DNA of 64,000 nucleotides from Flexivirga meconopsidis (GTDB taxonomy: Bacteria > Actinomycetota > Actinomycetes > Actinomycetales > Dermatophilaceae): positions 1 to 64,000 of the forward strand of contig NZ_JAOBQJ010000006.1 in NCBI RefSeq assembly GCF_026162425.1, written 5' to 3'. The notes beneath the pieces were generated by a model. It was not told the DNA's origin and ran no database searches. It saw nothing but the letters and a program-made list of their open reading frames with translations. Shown here piece after piece: positions 18,107 through 26,271 of the stretch; the first letter of the stretch is position 1, and each line of letters opens with the position of its first letter. Both the position numbers and the translations under genes were made by a program.

Positions 18107-18508
18107 ATGAAGGTCATCAACCTGCACGATCTCGACGACACCGACAACGACGTCGAGCACGGCAACTGGCGCAGTCGCCGTTTCGTGCTCGCCAAGGACG
18201 GTGTCGGGTTCTCCTTCCACGACACCGTGCTCTACGAGGGCACCGAGTCGGAATTCTGGTATGCCAACCACGTCGAGTGCGTCTACGTGTATGCCGGCCG
18301 GGGCACCCTGCTCAACCGCGACACGGGCGAGGAGTTCGCCCTCGAGCCCGGCACGGTCTACCTGCTCGACAAGCACGACAAGCACACCGTGCGCGTGCAG
18401 GAGGAGATCCACTGCGCCTGCGTGTTCAACCCGCCGGTGACCGGCCGCGAGGTGCACGACGAGAACGGCGTGTACCCCGTCATTCACGAGGAAGCAGCAG
18501 CCGTCTGA
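18107..18508 (+). CDS. ectC: L-ectoine synthase
   Basis: 133 residues, normal length. Cupin-fold enzyme that cyclises N-gamma-acetyl-diaminobutyrate to ectoine. Visible: MKVINLHDLDDT, the WRSRRFVLAKDGVGFSFHDT strand, WYANHVECVYVYAGRG (metal-binding Glu region), YLLDKHDKHTVRV and the conserved CACVFNPPVTGREVHDENGVYP C-terminus. RBS AAAGGAC precedes the ATG. Between ectB (46 bases) and ectD (20 bases) in the operon. Confidence 0.97.
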   Translation: MKVINLHDLDDTDNDVEHGNWRSRRFVLAKDGVGFSFHDTVLYEGTESEFWYANHVECVYVYAGRGTLLNRDTGEEFALEPGTVYLLDKHDKHTVRVQEEIHCACVFNPPVTGREVHDENGVYPVIHEEAAAV

Positions 18509-18528
18509 CCACAGCGGAAAGGAGAGGT

Positions 18529-19425
18529 ATGACGACCGCACCCACCACGACCGACCACTACCCGACCCGACTGGACGACCAGCCCCGCGTGCTGCCGCGC
18601 ACCGGGCCGGTCGTGCACGGATCCGCCGACGACGGCCCACTCGACACCGTCACGCTGCAGCGCTTCGACGACACTGGTTACCTGATGATCGACCAGCTGG
18701 TCACAGGCGACGAACTTGCAGCGATGCGAAGGGAATTGACCCGCATGTCGTCCGACGACGCGGTGCGTGCCGACGAGCGCACAGTGATCGAGGCGAAATC
18801 GCAGGAGGTGCGCAGCATCTTCGACGTGCACCTGACCAGCCCCGTTTTCGGTGCCATCGCGCGCGACCGCCGGGTCGTCGACCGCGCACGGCAGCTGTTG
18901 GGTTCGGACGTCTACATCCACCAGAGCCGGGTCAACGCCAAGCCTGCCTTCGAGGGCAAGGATTTCTTCTGGCACTCCGACTTCGAGACCTGGCACGCCG
19001 AGGACGGCATGCCCGGCCCGCGGGCGGTGAGCATCTCGATCTCGCTCACCGACAACCACTCCTTCAACGGTCCGCTGATGATCATGCCGGGCTCCCATCG
19101 CAGCTACGTGTCCTGTGTCGGCGGCACTCCCGAGGACAACTACAAGAGCTCGCTGGTCATGCAGGGCGCGGGCACGCCCGACCGGCAGACGCTCACGGCG
19201 CTGGCCGACGAGCACGGCATCGACGTACTCGAGGGCAGCGCGGGCGGCGCGATCATGTTTGATTCCAACTGCATGCACGCCTCCAACGGCAACGTCACGC
19301 CGTTCCCCCGGTCCAACGTGTTCATCGTCTACAACAGCGTCGAGAACACCTGCGTCGAGCCGTATGCCGCGCCGGCGCCCCGGCCGTCCTTCCTCGGCGC
19401 GCGGGACTTCACCCCGCTGCACTGA
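18529..19425 (+). CDS. ectD: Ectoine 5-hydroxylase
   Basis: 298 residues. Fe(II)/2-oxoglutarate dioxygenase that converts ectoine to 5-hydroxyectoine. The EctD signature FFWHSDFETWHAEDGMP contains iron ligands His149 and Asp151; the third ligand is His250 in CMHASNGN. PGSH and the 2-oxoglutarate-binding Arg region follow. ATG 18529 follows GGAGAG and is itself part of a GTATGACG octamer. Last gene of the operon; it converges on the YihY-like gene with 18 bases between the stops. The cell can therefore make both compatible solutes. Confidence 0.96.
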   Translation: MTTAPTTTDHYPTRLDDQPRVLPRTGPVVHGSADDGPLDTVTLQRFDDTGYLMIDQLVTGDELAAMRRELTRMSSDDAVRADERTVIEAKSQEVRSIFDVHLTSPVFGAIARDRRVVDRARQLLGSDVYIHQSRVNAKPAFEGKDFFWHSDFETWHAEDGMPGPRAVSISISLTDNHSFNGPLMIMPGSHRSYVSCVGGTPEDNYKSSLVMQGAGTPDRQTLTALADEHGIDVLEGSAGGAIMFDSNCMHASNGNVTPFPRSNVFIVYNSVENTCVEPYAAPAPRPSFLGARDFTPLH

Positions 19426-19443
19426 CCGCTGATCCGGGCGGTG

Positions 19444-20703
19444 TCAGCTGCCCTTCGACCACGGACCACGCACCACCGAAGAATCGTCGGCGTCGCGGTC
19501 GGTCGGTCGCCTCCGGGTGACCAACGGGATCGTCTGCTCGCTACCGGGATCGAAATCGTCCTCCTCGGACGGACGCTCCGGCAGCCGATGCTGGGCCGCA
19601 GGTCTCGTCGCGGGAGTCTTGGCCGGCATCGGCTCGGTGGGGTGCGGGGGCAGGGACTCGACTTCGTTGCCCGGCACACCGTCGTCGTCGAAATCGAGTG
19701 GCAGCTCGACCTCTTCGTGACTCGCGCTGTCGTCGACCGGGTCCTCGGATCGGTCGAACGACACATTGATGCGCTCGAAACCCTTGAGCCGGGTCGCCTC
19801 GGCGAGGCCGGTGTAGGCGCGGATGTCTCCGGCGGTCAGTCGCACGTTGTCGGTGAACGGCGTGAGCAGCGCGCGCGGCCAGAGCCGCAGCACCCGGACG
19901 GCGTCGATCTCCATGCTGATCGCGATCACGACGCCGGCGATGTAGAGGAAGATCATCAGACCGACGACGACCGCGAACTGCCCGGCGATCGCGGTGTTGC
20001 GTTGCACCACGTGCTCGACATAGATCCCGCCGACGGTCTGCAGCACCTGCCACATGAGCCCGGCGAAGACCGCGCCCGGTAGCAGGCCCAGAGTCGGGAC
20101 CCGGCGCGCGGTCGCGATGCGGAAGGCGAAGGTGATCGCGATGACGTCGACCAGGATCGTGCCGACGCGCACCCCGAACGCAGCCAGCCCGGCGAGGTGT
20201 ATGACGCGAGGCACCACCGAGGTCAGACCGATCGTGGCCAGCAGCGTCGTACCGAGCACCGCGATCAGACCGACCGACTTGCCGCGCGCAGCAAACGGAT
20301 TGGGCCGCGAGTTGCGCGGCACCTGCCACACCGAGTTGGCGATGTATTGGAACGCCTGAGCCGCGCCGAGCGCACCGTAGAGGGCGACCACGGCGCTGAC
20401 CGCGATCGAGATCCAGCTCCCGGTGGACGCACTCGGTGCCTTGATCTCGTCACCGATGATCGGGAATTCGCTCAATGCGGATCTGATCAGATCCTGCTGC
20501 AGGCCCGGGTTGCCGTCGAGCACGACACCGAGGATCGTGGTCGCGAGGATCAGCATCGGGAAGAGCGACACGAACGCGTAGTAGGCGAACAGCGCGGCCA
20601 TGAAGTTGCCGAGGTCGTCGAAGAACTTGTAGACGACCGCAATCGGGTAGCCCAGCGGCGGGAACTTCCGCTGGGTCCGGTCGATTGATTCGGCGACGCT
20701 CAC
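19444..20703 (-). CDS. YihY/virulence factor BrkB family membrane protein
   Basis: 419 residues from the GTG at 20703. Residues about 30-300 hold six membrane helices of the YihY family (FMAALFAYYAFVSLFPMLILATTILG; TSVVPRVIHLAG; GLLPGAVFAGLMWQVLQTVGGIYVEHVVQRN). The hydrophilic C-terminal about 120 residues are acidic and Pro-rich, with no recognised domain. Family function is unsettled; members were once mislabelled ribonuclease BN. A downstream-facing pair with ectD, and its 5' side lies after the carboxylase operon, from which it is separated by 136 bases with direct repeats. Confidence 0.85.
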   Translation of the reverse strand: MSVAESIDRTQRKFPPLGYPIAVVYKFFDDLGNFMAALFAYYAFVSLFPMLILATTILGVVLDGNPGLQQDLIRSALSEFPIIGDEIKAPSASTGSWISIAVSAVVALYGALGAAQAFQYIANSVWQVPRNSRPNPFAARGKSVGLIAVLGTTLLATIGLTSVVPRVIHLAGLAAFGVRVGTILVDVIAITFAFRIATARRVPTLGLLPGAVFAGLMWQVLQTVGGIYVEHVVQRNTAIAGQFAVVVGLMIFLYIAGVVIAISMEIDAVRVLRLWPRALLTPFTDNVRLTAGDIRAYTGLAEATRLKGFERINVSFDRSEDPVDDSASHEEVELPLDFDDDGVPGNEVESLPPHPTEPMPAKTPATRPAAQHRLPERPSEEDDFDPGSEQTIPLVTRRRPTDRDADDSSVVRGPWSKGS

Positions 20704-20755
20704 GGCACAACGGTACCGGCGAGACTCATGAGTCCCGGCCACCCCACGCGTGGTC

Positions 20756-20839
20756 GGGAGGAACTTCGTGGGGTGAGTGTCGGGGCCCCCGCGAAGTATC
20801 CGGAAGGAGCGAAGCGGGGGGAGGAACTTCGTGGGGTGA
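20756..20839. repeat. Direct repeat of 20-21 bases flanking a GC hairpin
   Basis: GGAGGAACTTCGTGGGGTGA occurs at about 20757-20776 and again at about 20819-20838, 62 bases apart. Between them CCCCCGC and GCGGGGG (about 20785-20820) can pair. The element lies just past the 3' end of the carboxyltransferase gene and before the YihY-like gene on the same strand. It may act as terminator; origin is unclear. Confidence 0.7.
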
Positions 20840-22396
20840 CTAAACCGGAGGTATGGCGCGGCGGCGCTCGCTGAACCGGCGGTCCCGGCGGGAGGCGTAG
20901 GCGAGCCGGTGCAACAGCTCGGTGCGCAACGACGACGCCTCGACGACTCCGTCGATGACCAGGTCCGATGCGAGCCGTTCGAGATCGACGTCCTCCAGGT
21001 ATTCCTCGCGCTTGGCCTGCACGAAGGCCTCCTGCTCGGCCGGGTCCTCGATCTCGGCGATCTTGCCGGCGTACACCGCGTTGACCGCGGCCTCGGGCCC
21101 CATCACGGCGATGCGGGCGGTCGGTAGCGCCAGCGTCGCGTCCGGCCCGAAGCCGGGCCCGCCCATGGCGTAGAGGCCCGCGCCATACGCCTTGCGGACC
21201 ACGATGCAGAACTGCGGCACGGTGGCCTCCGACACCGCCGACACCATCTTGGCGCCGTGCCGGATGATGCCGCCGCGTTCCACCTCGGAGCCGATCATGA
21301 AGCCCGGCACGTCGGCCAGGTAGATTAGCGGGATCGAGTAGGCGTCGCACATCCAGATGAAGCGGGCCGCCTTGTCGGCGCTGTCGGTGAAGAGCACGCC
21401 GCCCTTGACCATCGAGTTGTTGGCAACGATGCCAACGGTTTTGCCGTCCATGCGGCCGAAGCCGATCACCAGCTCGGGCGCGAAGAGCGGCTTGATCTCG
21501 AAGAACGAGTCGTCGTCGATCATCCCGTCGATGACCTCGTGCACGTCGAACGGCTGGCTCTCGATCTCCGGCACAGTGTGCTCGGTGAGTTCGGTCGCCG
21601 GCTCCTCCCCCACGTATGACGGGGGTTCGTCGTGCCAGGTGGAGGGCACGTAGGAGAAGAACAACTTGGCCAGCTCGATCGCCTCGGTGTCGTCGGAGGC
21701 GAGCAGATCGCCCACGCCGCTGACCGTGCAGTGCATCCGCGCACCGCCCATCTCTTCCAGCGAAACCTTCTCTCCGACAACCATTTCCGCCATACGGGGG
21801 CTGCCGAGATACATCGACGCGTTGCCCTCGACCATGATCAGGATGTCGGTGAAGCTCGGGATGTAGGCGCCGCCGGCGGCCGACGGGCCGAACAGGCAGC
21901 AGATCTGCGGCACCTTGCCCGACAACGCGACCTGGTTGTGGAAGATGCGCCCCGCGCCGCGGCGGCCCGGGAACAGCTCGACCTGGTCGGTGATGCGGGC
22001 GCCGGCCGAATCGACGAACCAGAAGACCGGCAGCTCCTCGCGCAGCGCGGCCTCGGTCGCCCGGACGATCTTCTCGACCGTGCGCGCCCCCCAGGAGCCC
22101 GCCTTCACGGTCGGGTCGTTGGCCACCACGATGGCGGGCCGGCCCTCGACCGTGCCCCGGCCGGTGACGACGCCGTCGGCCGGCAGGTTGCCCGCGGTGG
22201 CGTTGGCGTAACGGCCGTCCTCGACGAAGGAACCCTCGTCGAAGAGCAGTGAAATCCGCTCGCGCACATAGAGTTTGCCCTGTGAGTCCAGTTTCGCCTG
22301 GGCCCGCTCCGGCGCCGTCGCGGACGCCTCGTAGGCCGCGGCCAGCCGCTCGCGGACATCGGCGACCCGCGGGTCGCGGTTCAGTTCGGCGCTCAT
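20840..22396 (-). CDS. Acyl-CoA carboxylase carboxyltransferase subunit, AccD1/LiuB-like
   Basis: 518 residues from ATG 22396. Beta subunit of a biotin-dependent acyl-CoA carboxylase. Closer to methylcrotonyl/geranyl-type subunits than to AccD5: SAGARITDQVELFPGRRGAGRIFHNQ, GPSAAGGAYIPSFTD, NNSMVKGGVLFTDSADKAARF and RKAYGAGLYAMGGPGFGPDATLALP. Together with the acyl-CoA dehydrogenase upstream and the divergent LiuR-type regulator, it fits branched-chain (leucine) acyl-CoA breakdown. No biotin carboxylase gene is in this operon; AccA3 at 32389 could serve. Its ATG overlaps the stop of a 46-codon frame (ATGA). Substrate is inferred. Confidence 0.9.
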   Translation of the reverse strand: MSAELNRDPRVADVRERLAAAYEASATAPERAQAKLDSQGKLYVRERISLLFDEGSFVEDGRYANATAGNLPADGVVTGRGTVEGRPAIVVANDPTVKAGSWGARTVEKIVRATEAALREELPVFWFVDSAGARITDQVELFPGRRGAGRIFHNQVALSGKVPQICCLFGPSAAGGAYIPSFTDILIMVEGNASMYLGSPRMAEMVVGEKVSLEEMGGARMHCTVSGVGDLLASDDTEAIELAKLFFSYVPSTWHDEPPSYVGEEPATELTEHTVPEIESQPFDVHEVIDGMIDDDSFFEIKPLFAPELVIGFGRMDGKTVGIVANNSMVKGGVLFTDSADKAARFIWMCDAYSIPLIYLADVPGFMIGSEVERGGIIRHGAKMVSAVSEATVPQFCIVVRKAYGAGLYAMGGPGFGPDATLALPTARIAVMGPEAAVNAVYAGKIAEIEDPAEQEAFVQAKREEYLEDVDLERLASDLVIDGVVEASSLRTELLHRLAYASRRDRRFSERRRAIPPV

Positions 22397-22533
22397 CGAG
22401 TCCCTCGCTCGCACAAAAGTCGACCCTCGGCATACTGACGCGCCGCGGTCGGCCGCATCCTCGGCGTGTTTGCCTGCCGAGGGTCGAGAAATGTCTGCGG
22501 CTCCCGGCCCGCGGTCACTGCCTGCTCACTCAT
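22393..22533 (-). CDS. Possible 46-residue protein bridging the dehydrogenase and carboxylase genes
   Basis: An ATG at 22533 overlaps the stop codon of the acyl-CoA dehydrogenase gene (ATGA), and its own stop overlaps the ATG of the carboxyltransferase gene (again ATGA). The frame starts MSEQAVTAGREPQTFLDPRQ and ends LLCERGTR; it is basic, with no membrane segment and no recognised motif. The double coupling is what an operon gene would show, but a 13-bp inverted repeat fills much of it, so it may be a palindromic element that happened to keep an open frame. Not a known family. Confidence 0.4.
   Translation of the reverse strand: MSEQAVTAGREPQTFLDPRQANTPRMRPTAARQYAEGRLLCERGTR
22420..22487. 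repeat. 13-bp perfect inverted repeat inside the acyl-CoA operon
   Basis: TCGACCCTCGGCA (22420-22432) and TGCCGAGGGTCGA (22475-22487) are perfect complements with a 42-base, GC-rich interior. Located between two same-strand genes, 24 bases before the carboxyltransferase start. It could form a long hairpin that tunes the ratio of dehydrogenase to carboxylase, or be an inserted palindromic element. Confidence 0.8.
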
Positions 22534-23711
22534 GCCGGCAGTCCGAGCCCGCGTGCGATCACCATGCGCTGCACCTCGGAGGTGCCTTCGCCGATCTCGA
22601 GGATCTTGGCGTCCCGGTAGAACCGCGCCACCGGATACTCCTCCATGAAGCCGTTGCCGCCGAAGATCTGGGTGGCGATGCGGGTCGCGCTGACCGCGGC
22701 CTCGGTCGAGTAGAGCTTGGCGATGGCCGCGGCCTGCTTGACCTCGGCGACCGAACGCCGCTCGGCCTCGAGCTCGTCCTTCAGCCACGCCGCCTTGTAG
22801 GTCAGCTGCCGGGATGCCTCGACCATCACGGCCAGGTCCGCGATCTGGAAGGACACACCCTGATTGACCGCGATCGGTTTGCCGAAAGCGGTTCGGGTCT
22901 TTGCATATTCGGTGACCGCCTCCAGGCAGGCCTGGGACAACCCGACCGCGAGGGCCGAGATCGCGATGCGGCCGTCGTCCAGCGTCTTGAGGAACTGCTT
23001 GAAGCCCTGCCCGCGCTCGCCGAGCAGGTTGCCCTCGGGCACCACGCAATCGGAGAAGGTCAGCCCGTGAGTGTCGGAGATGTGCCAACCGAGCTTGTCG
23101 TAGGCGGGCTCGGCGGTGAAGCCCGGCGTGCCGGCCGGCACCATGATCGCGCTGATCTCCGCGCGCCCCTTGTCGTCGGTGCCGGTGCGGGCGGTGACCG
23201 TGACGACCGAGGTGATGTCGGTGCCGGAGTTGGTGATGAATGCCTTGGCGCCGTTGATCGTCCAGTTGCCGTCGGCGAGCGTGGCCTTGGTGCGGGTCGC
23301 CCCGGCGTCGGAGCCGGCGTCGGGCTCGGTCAGCCCGAAGCCGGCGAGCGCGCGGCCGGCCACCAGGTCCGGCAGGAAGCGCTGCTTCTGCTCGGCGTTG
23401 CCGTAGGTCAGGATCGGGTTGATCCCGAGGCCGACACCGGCCGACAGCGTGATGCCGATCGACTGGTCGACCCGGCCGAGCTCCTCGATCGCGAGGCAGA
23501 GGTAGGTGAAGCCGCCCTCGGCCAGGCCGGCCCCGCCATACTCCTCCGGCACGACCAGTCCGAAGAGGCCGAGCTCGCCCATCTTCGGGACGAGGTCGGT
23601 CGGGAAGTGGTGCTCCCTGTCCCACTGCGCGACGTGCGGCGCGACCTCACGCTCAGCGAAATCCCGCACCAGCCGCCGGAATTCCTCGTGCTCCTTGCTC
23701 AGCTCGAACAT
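22530..23711 (-). CDS. Acyl-CoA dehydrogenase (isovaleryl/short-chain type)
   Basis: 393 residues from ATG 23711. FAD enzyme oxidising acyl-CoA to enoyl-CoA, passing electrons to ETF. Family signatures: ALAGFGLTEPDAGSDAG and QIFGGNGFMEEYPVARFYRDAKILEIGEGTSEVQ. The catalytic base position lies in EIGEGTSE, and the segment LGWHISDTHGLTFSDCVVP is as in this family. First gene of the operon with the carboxyltransferase; a MerR-type operator overlaps its promoter region and the LiuR-like gene is divergent, so control by branched-chain degradation intermediates is likely. Exact acyl chain is not determined. Confidence 0.92.
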   Translation of the reverse strand: MFELSKEHEEFRRLVRDFAEREVAPHVAQWDREHHFPTDLVPKMGELGLFGLVVPEEYGGAGLAEGGFTYLCLAIEELGRVDQSIGITLSAGVGLGINPILTYGNAEQKQRFLPDLVAGRALAGFGLTEPDAGSDAGATRTKATLADGNWTINGAKAFITNSGTDITSVVTVTARTGTDDKGRAEISAIMVPAGTPGFTAEPAYDKLGWHISDTHGLTFSDCVVPEGNLLGERGQGFKQFLKTLDDGRIAISALAVGLSQACLEAVTEYAKTRTAFGKPIAVNQGVSFQIADLAVMVEASRQLTYKAAWLKDELEAERRSVAEVKQAAAIAKLYSTEAAVSATRIATQIFGGNGFMEEYPVARFYRDAKILEIGEGTSEVQRMVIARGLGLPA

Positions 23712-23755
23712 CCTCGTCCTTCGCAATCTCGAGTGTGTGGGCCGTCACAGAACGC

Positions 23756-23778
23756 TTGACGTTGACGTAAACGTAAAG
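23756..23778. promoter_or_regulatory. MerR/LiuR-type operator in the divergent promoter
   Basis: TTGACGTTGACGTAAACGTAAAG is described here by its halves: TTGACGTT on the left and AACGTAAA on the right, an imperfect palindrome centred on ACGT. It resembles the LiuR consensus as I remember it (TTTACGTTTACGTCAA-like). It lies 14 bases before the MerR gene start and 45 bases from the dehydrogenase start, so one site can control both. Confidence 0.7.
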
Positions 23779-23791
23779 CATGATCGCCGGC

Positions 23792-24193
23792 ATGACAACC
23801 CCGGACATCGAGACCACCTGGTCGATCGCGCAGCTCGCCGACGAGTTCGGCCTCACCCACCGCACGATCCGGCACTACGAGGAGCTCGGCCTCATCTCAC
23901 CCGAGCGCCGCGGCACCGTGCGCGTCTTCCATCGACGCGACCGCACCCGCCTCGAGCTGATCGTCCGCGGCAAACGAATCGGCTTCCCGTTGGACGAAAT
24001 TCGCACAATCATCGACATGTATGACGAGACGCCCGGCGAGTCCGGCCAGCTGGTCTACCTGCTCGACCAAATCGCCGCACGTCGCGCGGAGCTGGAGCTG
24101 CGCCGGGCCGACATCGACCGCACGCTCGCCGAGATGGCATCGATGGAGCAGCGCTGCCAAGCCGATCTCAGCAAGCTGCGCGGCGCACGGTAA
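23792..24193 (+). CDS. MerR-family regulator, LiuR-like
   Basis: 133 residues. N-terminal winged helix-turn-helix WSIAQLADEFGLTHRTIRHYEELGLISPER is canonical MerR. A coiled-coil dimerisation helix follows (LLDQIAARRAELELRRADIDRTLAEM), and the short C-terminus lacks a Cys metal site, unlike metal-sensing members. Together with a divergent acyl-CoA dehydrogenase/carboxylase operon and the ACGT-type operator, a LiuR-like role in leucine/branched-chain degradation is the best reading. It likely represses itself and the operon. Confidence 0.88.
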   Translation: MTTPDIETTWSIAQLADEFGLTHRTIRHYEELGLISPERRGTVRVFHRRDRTRLELIVRGKRIGFPLDEIRTIIDMYDETPGESGQLVYLLDQIAARRAELELRRADIDRTLAEMASMEQRCQADLSKLRGAR

Positions 24194-24240
24194 TAATTTA
24201 CGTATTACTTACCCTTACAGCTGTTCCCTTTACGTCGGAG
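24190..24240. promoter_or_regulatory. AT-rich patch with a short palindrome before a secreted-protein gene
   Basis: GTAATAATTTACGTATTAC (24190-24208) has GTAAT/ATTAC ends and is followed by TTACCCTTACAG. In a genome this GC-rich such a patch marks a promoter or operator, probably for the gene at 24286. It begins at the last codon of the MerR gene. TTACGT-type halves are shared with the LiuR-type site at 23756, so a second regulator site is possible. Confidence 0.35.
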
Positions 24241-24285
24241 CCTGGCTAGCGTCGGTCGCATCACCGGATCGACGAAAGACCCCCG

Positions 24286-25194
24286 ATGAAGAAGCGACTA
24301 CTCGCCCCGCTCCTGCTCACCGCACTGATCGCTCCCGCCTCCGCCGCCGAGGCCGCCCCGGCACCGGCAGACATCACGTCGAACTCGATCACCCGCACCC
24401 TGACCGACGCCGCCACCCGCGCGGCAACCGACATCCCTGCCACCGCGACCGACGGCCGGGCCACCATCGCGGCACTCGGCACCTGGGCCGAAAACTCGGT
24501 GCGCCTGCCGAACGGCCACCTGATCGTCACCACCCAGAGCGTCAACGAGATCGACCCGGCAACCGGCGAGGTCACGACGCTCACGCCTGACTACGGTGCG
24601 CTGCTCGGCGGCATCGTCGTGCAGGGCAACACGCTCTACTACCTGGTCGGCAACGGCGGCGACGCGTCGAGCAAGCCGATCGGCACGCTGATGGCGCTCG
24701 ACCTGCGCACCCGTCAGACCCGAGAGGTGCTCACCGGCTTCAACCAGGTGAACGGCCTGGTCGGCCTCCCGGACGGGTCGCTCGCCTTCACCGTGATCCT
24801 CGGCGACGGAGCCGGCGTCTGGCGCACCGACCCTGCCAAGACGACGGCCCGCCGGATCTCCTCCTCGATCCGCACCCCGGACGGCATCACCGCGATCGGC
24901 AACCAGCTCTACGTGTCGGCGATCCTCAAGGGCGAGGTCTGGAAGGTCGACGCCGACACCGGCGCCACCACTCTGACGGCCAACTGGGTGCCACTGCCGG
25001 ACGACCTGACCGCGATGCCGGACGGCTACCTCTACCAGGCCACCGAGGCCGGGCCGCTCTGGAAGATCGACCCGGCCACCGGCCGGCGCACCGTGCAGGC
25101 GTTCGTCGTCGGGGCCACCAGTGCCAAGCCGTATGACACGAACTCCCTCACCGTCACCGACCTCTTCGGCAACGTCCAGCGCCTGCCGATCTGA
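24286..25194 (+). CDS. Secreted beta-propeller protein (SMP-30/gluconolactonase-like)
   Basis: 302 residues with a signal peptide (MKKR, LLAPLLLTALIAPASA, cleavage near AEA-A). Repeated four-strand blade motifs can be seen: LPNGHLIVTTQSVNEIDPATGEV, LVGLPDGSLAFTVI, GITAIGNQLYVSAILKGEVWKVDADTG, AMPDGYLYQATEAGPLWKIDPATG. These resemble SMP-30/NHL-type propellers. It may bind or hydrolyse a sugar lactone, but catalytic residues are not obvious. Followed by a second secreted-protein gene after 63 bases, which may be cotranscribed. Confidence 0.75.
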   Translation: MKKRLLAPLLLTALIAPASAAEAAPAPADITSNSITRTLTDAATRAATDIPATATDGRATIAALGTWAENSVRLPNGHLIVTTQSVNEIDPATGEVTTLTPDYGALLGGIVVQGNTLYYLVGNGGDASSKPIGTLMALDLRTRQTREVLTGFNQVNGLVGLPDGSLAFTVILGDGAGVWRTDPAKTTARRISSSIRTPDGITAIGNQLYVSAILKGEVWKVDADTGATTLTANWVPLPDDLTAMPDGYLYQATEAGPLWKIDPATGRRTVQAFVVGATSAKPYDTNSLTVTDLFGNVQRLPI

Positions 25195-25257
25195 GTCCCG
25201 TCAAGCCCCTCGTCCCACCCCGGACAAATCACCGAAAACCGTTCAAGGAGAGACATC

Positions 25258-26226
25258 GTGCGACCCCTCAGCAGAACCCTCGCCGCCCTGGCGACAGCCG
25301 CGACCGCCACCACCGGCCTGGCGGCCGTGAGCGTCGGCACCGCACCGACCGCGAGTGCGGCCGGCTGCAGCAACAAGATCTTCCTCGTCGACGGCTACAA
25401 GAGCGGCGAGAGCGCCGCCAGCTTCGGCGGCCCCAGCATGAGCAACGTGGCGTCCGCGCCGGGTTGGGACCGGGAGATCTTCTACTACCAGAACGGCATC
25501 ATCCCGGTCATCGACCCGACCACGCTCAACAACACCGTCGCCAAGGCGGTCCCGAGCCTGGAGCGCAAGGCGGTCGACTACCACAACGCCTGCCCCAGCG
25601 CGAAGATCGCCTTCATGGGCTACTCGTTCGGAGCCCTGGTGGCCGGCAACGTGGTCGAGTCCTTGGCGAACAAGAACGTCATACCGCACAACCAGCTGAA
25701 CGCAGTGCTGTATGGCGACCCGCGCCGCGCCCCGCAGGCAAAGGGCATCGAGGGCCCGGCCGGTGGCGTGCTGACCATGCTGCCCAACCTGCCGACCATC
25801 GACGCGCCGGGCCCGCGCAACTTCCGGGACGTCGATGTCAGCGAGGTGTGCAACCAGAACGACGTCATCTGCAACGCCGCCAACCCGTTCACCAACGCGC
25901 TCGCGGTCGCCAACGAGGTGCAGGGCTACCGCAGCGGGGACCACGGCTATCGGTTCAACCCGTTCGGCGCGGACTCCCACCCCGGCGACCACTACATCCC
26001 GCAGGCCCCGCGGATCAATTACGGTGCTCCGCTGCCGATCCCGGCGCCGACACCGAACGCGTTGTTGAAGGACAACGCGCTGTGGAATTCCACCGTCAAG
26101 GCAATCGGTGACGTCATCGACGGCGCTGTCGCGGGCCAGTTGCTCAGCCGCTTCGGGGTGCCAGGAGCCAACCAGCTCGCCTTGCCGATCGACGGTCTGA
26201 TCGCGGAAGCCGGCGTCAGTAACTAA
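25258..26226 (+). CDS. Secreted cutinase/PE-PPE-type serine hydrolase
   Basis: 322 residues; signal peptide (GTG start, R-P-L-S-R-T-L, AAVSVGTAPTASA-A near residue 35). Alpha/beta-hydrolase fold: nucleophile elbow GYSFGAL, acidic residue in DVCNQNDVICN (this Cys-flanked Asp is typical of cutinase-like enzymes), and His in DSHPGDHY. The catalytic triad is thus Ser-Asp-His. It probably hydrolyses esters of lipids or polymers outside the cell. RBS AAGGAGAG precedes the GTG. Homologues act on cell-envelope lipids in mycolata, but the substrate here is unknown. Confidence 0.82.
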   Translation: MRPLSRTLAALATAATATTGLAAVSVGTAPTASAAGCSNKIFLVDGYKSGESAASFGGPSMSNVASAPGWDREIFYYQNGIIPVIDPTTLNNTVAKAVPSLERKAVDYHNACPSAKIAFMGYSFGALVAGNVVESLANKNVIPHNQLNAVLYGDPRRAPQAKGIEGPAGGVLTMLPNLPTIDAPGPRNFRDVDVSEVCNQNDVICNAANPFTNALAVANEVQGYRSGDHGYRFNPFGADSHPGDHYIPQAPRINYGAPLPIPAPTPNALLKDNALWNSTVKAIGDVIDGAVAGQLLSRFGVPGANQLALPIDGLIAEAGVSN

Positions 26227-26271
26227 CGGATCGCCATGGCCGGTCGCGGCGTCATACGCGAGGATGTACTC

